NCBI GenBank assembly: GCA_946482355.1
Contig: CAMLRE010000188.1
Coordinates: forward strand, 1-5,152
Reading direction: 5' to 3'
Length of the DNA stretch: 5,152 nt
From: an uncultured Bdellovibrio sp.
GTDB lineage: Bacteria; Bdellovibrionota; Bdellovibrionia; Bdellovibrionales; Bdellovibrionaceae
Position 1 is the first letter of the stretch. Each line of letters opens with the position of its first letter. The position numbers and the translations under genes are program-made. Shown in pieces: positions 5,119 to 5,152 of this stretch. The notes under the pieces are model-generated. The model had not been told where the DNA came from, did not search any database, and saw nothing but the letters and a program-made list of their open reading frames with translations.

Positions 5119-5152
5119 GGTTTTTTCCCCTAATGGTTTGGTTTTGTTGTTA

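Overview
The window is AT-rich bacterial DNA, densely packed with protein genes. It shows no RNA genes, insertion sequences, CRISPR arrays or phage genes. A methionyl-tRNA synthetase gene, a cytoplasmic hemerythrin-like protein, a YheU/UPF0270 protein, a Fic protein with a signal peptide and a small Cys-rich lipoprotein all point to a Gram-negative bacterium with a periplasm and outer membrane. The low GC content and this gene mix suggest the Bdellovibrionota (predatory Bdellovibrio-like bacteria) or a relative. That placement is an impression, not a search result.

Left part, minus strand: metG runs leftwards off the window, with 586 codons visible and no stop. Its signature motifs are intact. 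By eye, however, its methionine pocket and anticodon-reading positions differ from the E. coli enzyme, and it carries an insertion of about 69 residues. Upstream of it, on the same strand, is a small unrecognised gene (89 codons from the preferred ATG) that may be cotranscribed with metG.

Middle, plus strand: a divergent promoter region leads to a hemerythrin/HHE gene with a perfect Shine-Dalgarno sequence, followed by an intrinsic terminator. The next gene, yheU, begins only 17 bases after that terminator's T-tract and has no Shine-Dalgarno sequence. A plausible -35 box lies in the terminator loop, and a -10 box lies right before the ATG, which suggests a leaderless transcript.

Right part: a Fic-domain gene with a complete catalytic motif, a Sec signal peptide, four Cys and a possible C-terminal inhibitory motif is read on the plus strand. 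An intergenic region with a 10-bp direct repeat precedes it. It converges on a minus-strand gene for a Cys-rich lipoprotein, and the two share a strong hairpin terminator.

The genes do not form one pathway. The left and middle genes are housekeeping or stress functions (translation, non-haem iron or oxygen/NO handling, an uncharacterised conserved protein). The right two are envelope proteins. The most interesting object is the exported Fic protein, a candidate AMP-transferase acting in the cell's own periplasm or outside the cell. No multi-gene defence or biosynthetic system was found.
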